From: Coriobacteriales bacterium
GTDB lineage: Bacteria; Actinomycetota; Coriobacteriia; Coriobacteriales; UBA8131
Direction of reading: 5' to 3'
DNA: 6,253 nt
NCBI GenBank assembly: GCA_031267175.1
Contig: JAIRZP010000060.1
Span: 1-6,253, forward strand
In this document: positions 6,017 to 6,253 of the stretch, piece by piece
Layout: every line of letters starts with the position of its first letter
Position numbering within the stretch: the first letter of the stretch is position 1
Program-made: the position numbers and the translations under genes
The notes under the pieces: model-generated
Seen by the model: the letters and a program-made list of their open reading frames with translations, nothing else
Database searches by the model: none
Told to the model about the DNA's origin: nothing

Positions 6017-6253
6017 CTACTCCGCGGCTCGATAGGTGGCCCTGTCGGCCACGCGTACATTGATATAGGTAACCTTCCCCTCGTGCTCTGCCAGAAGGGT
6101 GGCGATGGCCTGTTCCTTAGCCTCGATATCCTCGGCAGCGCCAAAGGCCACGCCCACGTTGTTGTACAGCGTCAGCGTAGTCTTGACCGCGTCCGGCGCA
6201 GAAATGGAGGCCACCATCGCCCGCATCTCCGGCGAGAAGTCGCGGAGCAGCGC
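6017..6253 (-). CDS. ftsQ: FtsQ/DivIB-type cell division protein, C-terminal part
   Basis: Only the last 78 residues are present; the reading frame stays open to the window edge at 6253, so the start lies outside. The visible part begins ALLRDFSPEMRAMVASISAP and passes through a strand-rich segment including TLTLYNNVGVAFGAAEDIEAK. It ends with LLAEHEGKVTYINVRVADRATYRAAE and a TAG at 6017-6019. A closing block of the type LL...GKVTYINVRVxDRxTYR is typical of the extracytoplasmic beta domain of FtsQ/DivIB, which links FtsB/FtsL to the divisome. The POTRA domain and membrane anchor cannot be checked. The usual downstream partner ftsZ is absent; bioY follows two bases later in a probable operon. 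The family call rests on the C-terminal pattern only. Confidence 0.7.
   Translation of the reverse strand, partial: ALLRDFSPEMRAMVASISAPDAVKTTLTLYNNVGVAFGAAEDIEAKEQAIATLLAEHEGKVTYINVRVADRATYRAAE

Noticed and set aside
1..6253. CRISPR arrays, tRNA or rRNA genes, integrases or transposases
   Set aside because: I looked for them and saw no regularly spaced repeats, cloverleaf-type sequence, rRNA segments or recombinase motifs.

Overview
The window looks like chromosomal DNA from an anaerobic actinobacterium of class Coriobacteriia, probably Eggerthellaceae or a close relative. This is inferred from gene content: a Tat-exported lipoprotein flavin reductase transcribed divergently from a twelve-helix membrane LuxR regulator is characteristic of that group. 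No 16S or other marker gene is present to confirm it.

Left part (1-1546): a 19-bp tandem repeat (77-114), then minus-strand remains of a Nudix hydrolase (148-451) that has lost its catalytic Nudix box through an internal, frame-shifting deletion. Just upstream is an intact GXWXG/DUF4334 protein (490-1077, TTG start) that probably shared an operon with it. Between this gene and the next lies a 469-base non-coding stretch. It holds a 160-bp foldback element (1117-1276) with perfect 14-bp terminal inverted repeats, a TTAG direct repeat on each side and near-complete internal dyad symmetry. I see nothing recognisable from 1281 to 1498, and then a terminator hairpin (1499-1529).

Middle part (1547-5200): a 626-residue Tat/lipoprotein FAD-dependent reductase (minus) and a 503-residue membrane-anchored LuxR regulator (plus) are divergent across a 261-bp gap. 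The gap contains a candidate promoter for each gene, a 17-bp palindrome almost midway between the two -10 boxes, and an inverted repeat in the reductase mRNA leader. The likely logic is that the membrane regulator senses a ligand and switches on an extracytoplasmic reductase for an electron acceptor. Several residues that define fumarate and urocanate reductases are not seen, so the substrate is open. No cytochrome or quinol-oxidising partner is encoded in the window.

Right part (5201-6253): convergent to the regulator is a biotin-uptake S component, BioY (5325-6014, GTG start). Its start lies two bases after the stop of a cell-division FtsQ/DivIB-like gene whose C-terminus alone is in the window (6017-6253). 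The two are probably co-transcribed and translationally coupled.

The most unusual items are the foldback element, whose arm differences are mostly those that keep G-U pairing in the minus-strand RNA, and the symmetric operator layout between the reductase and its regulator.
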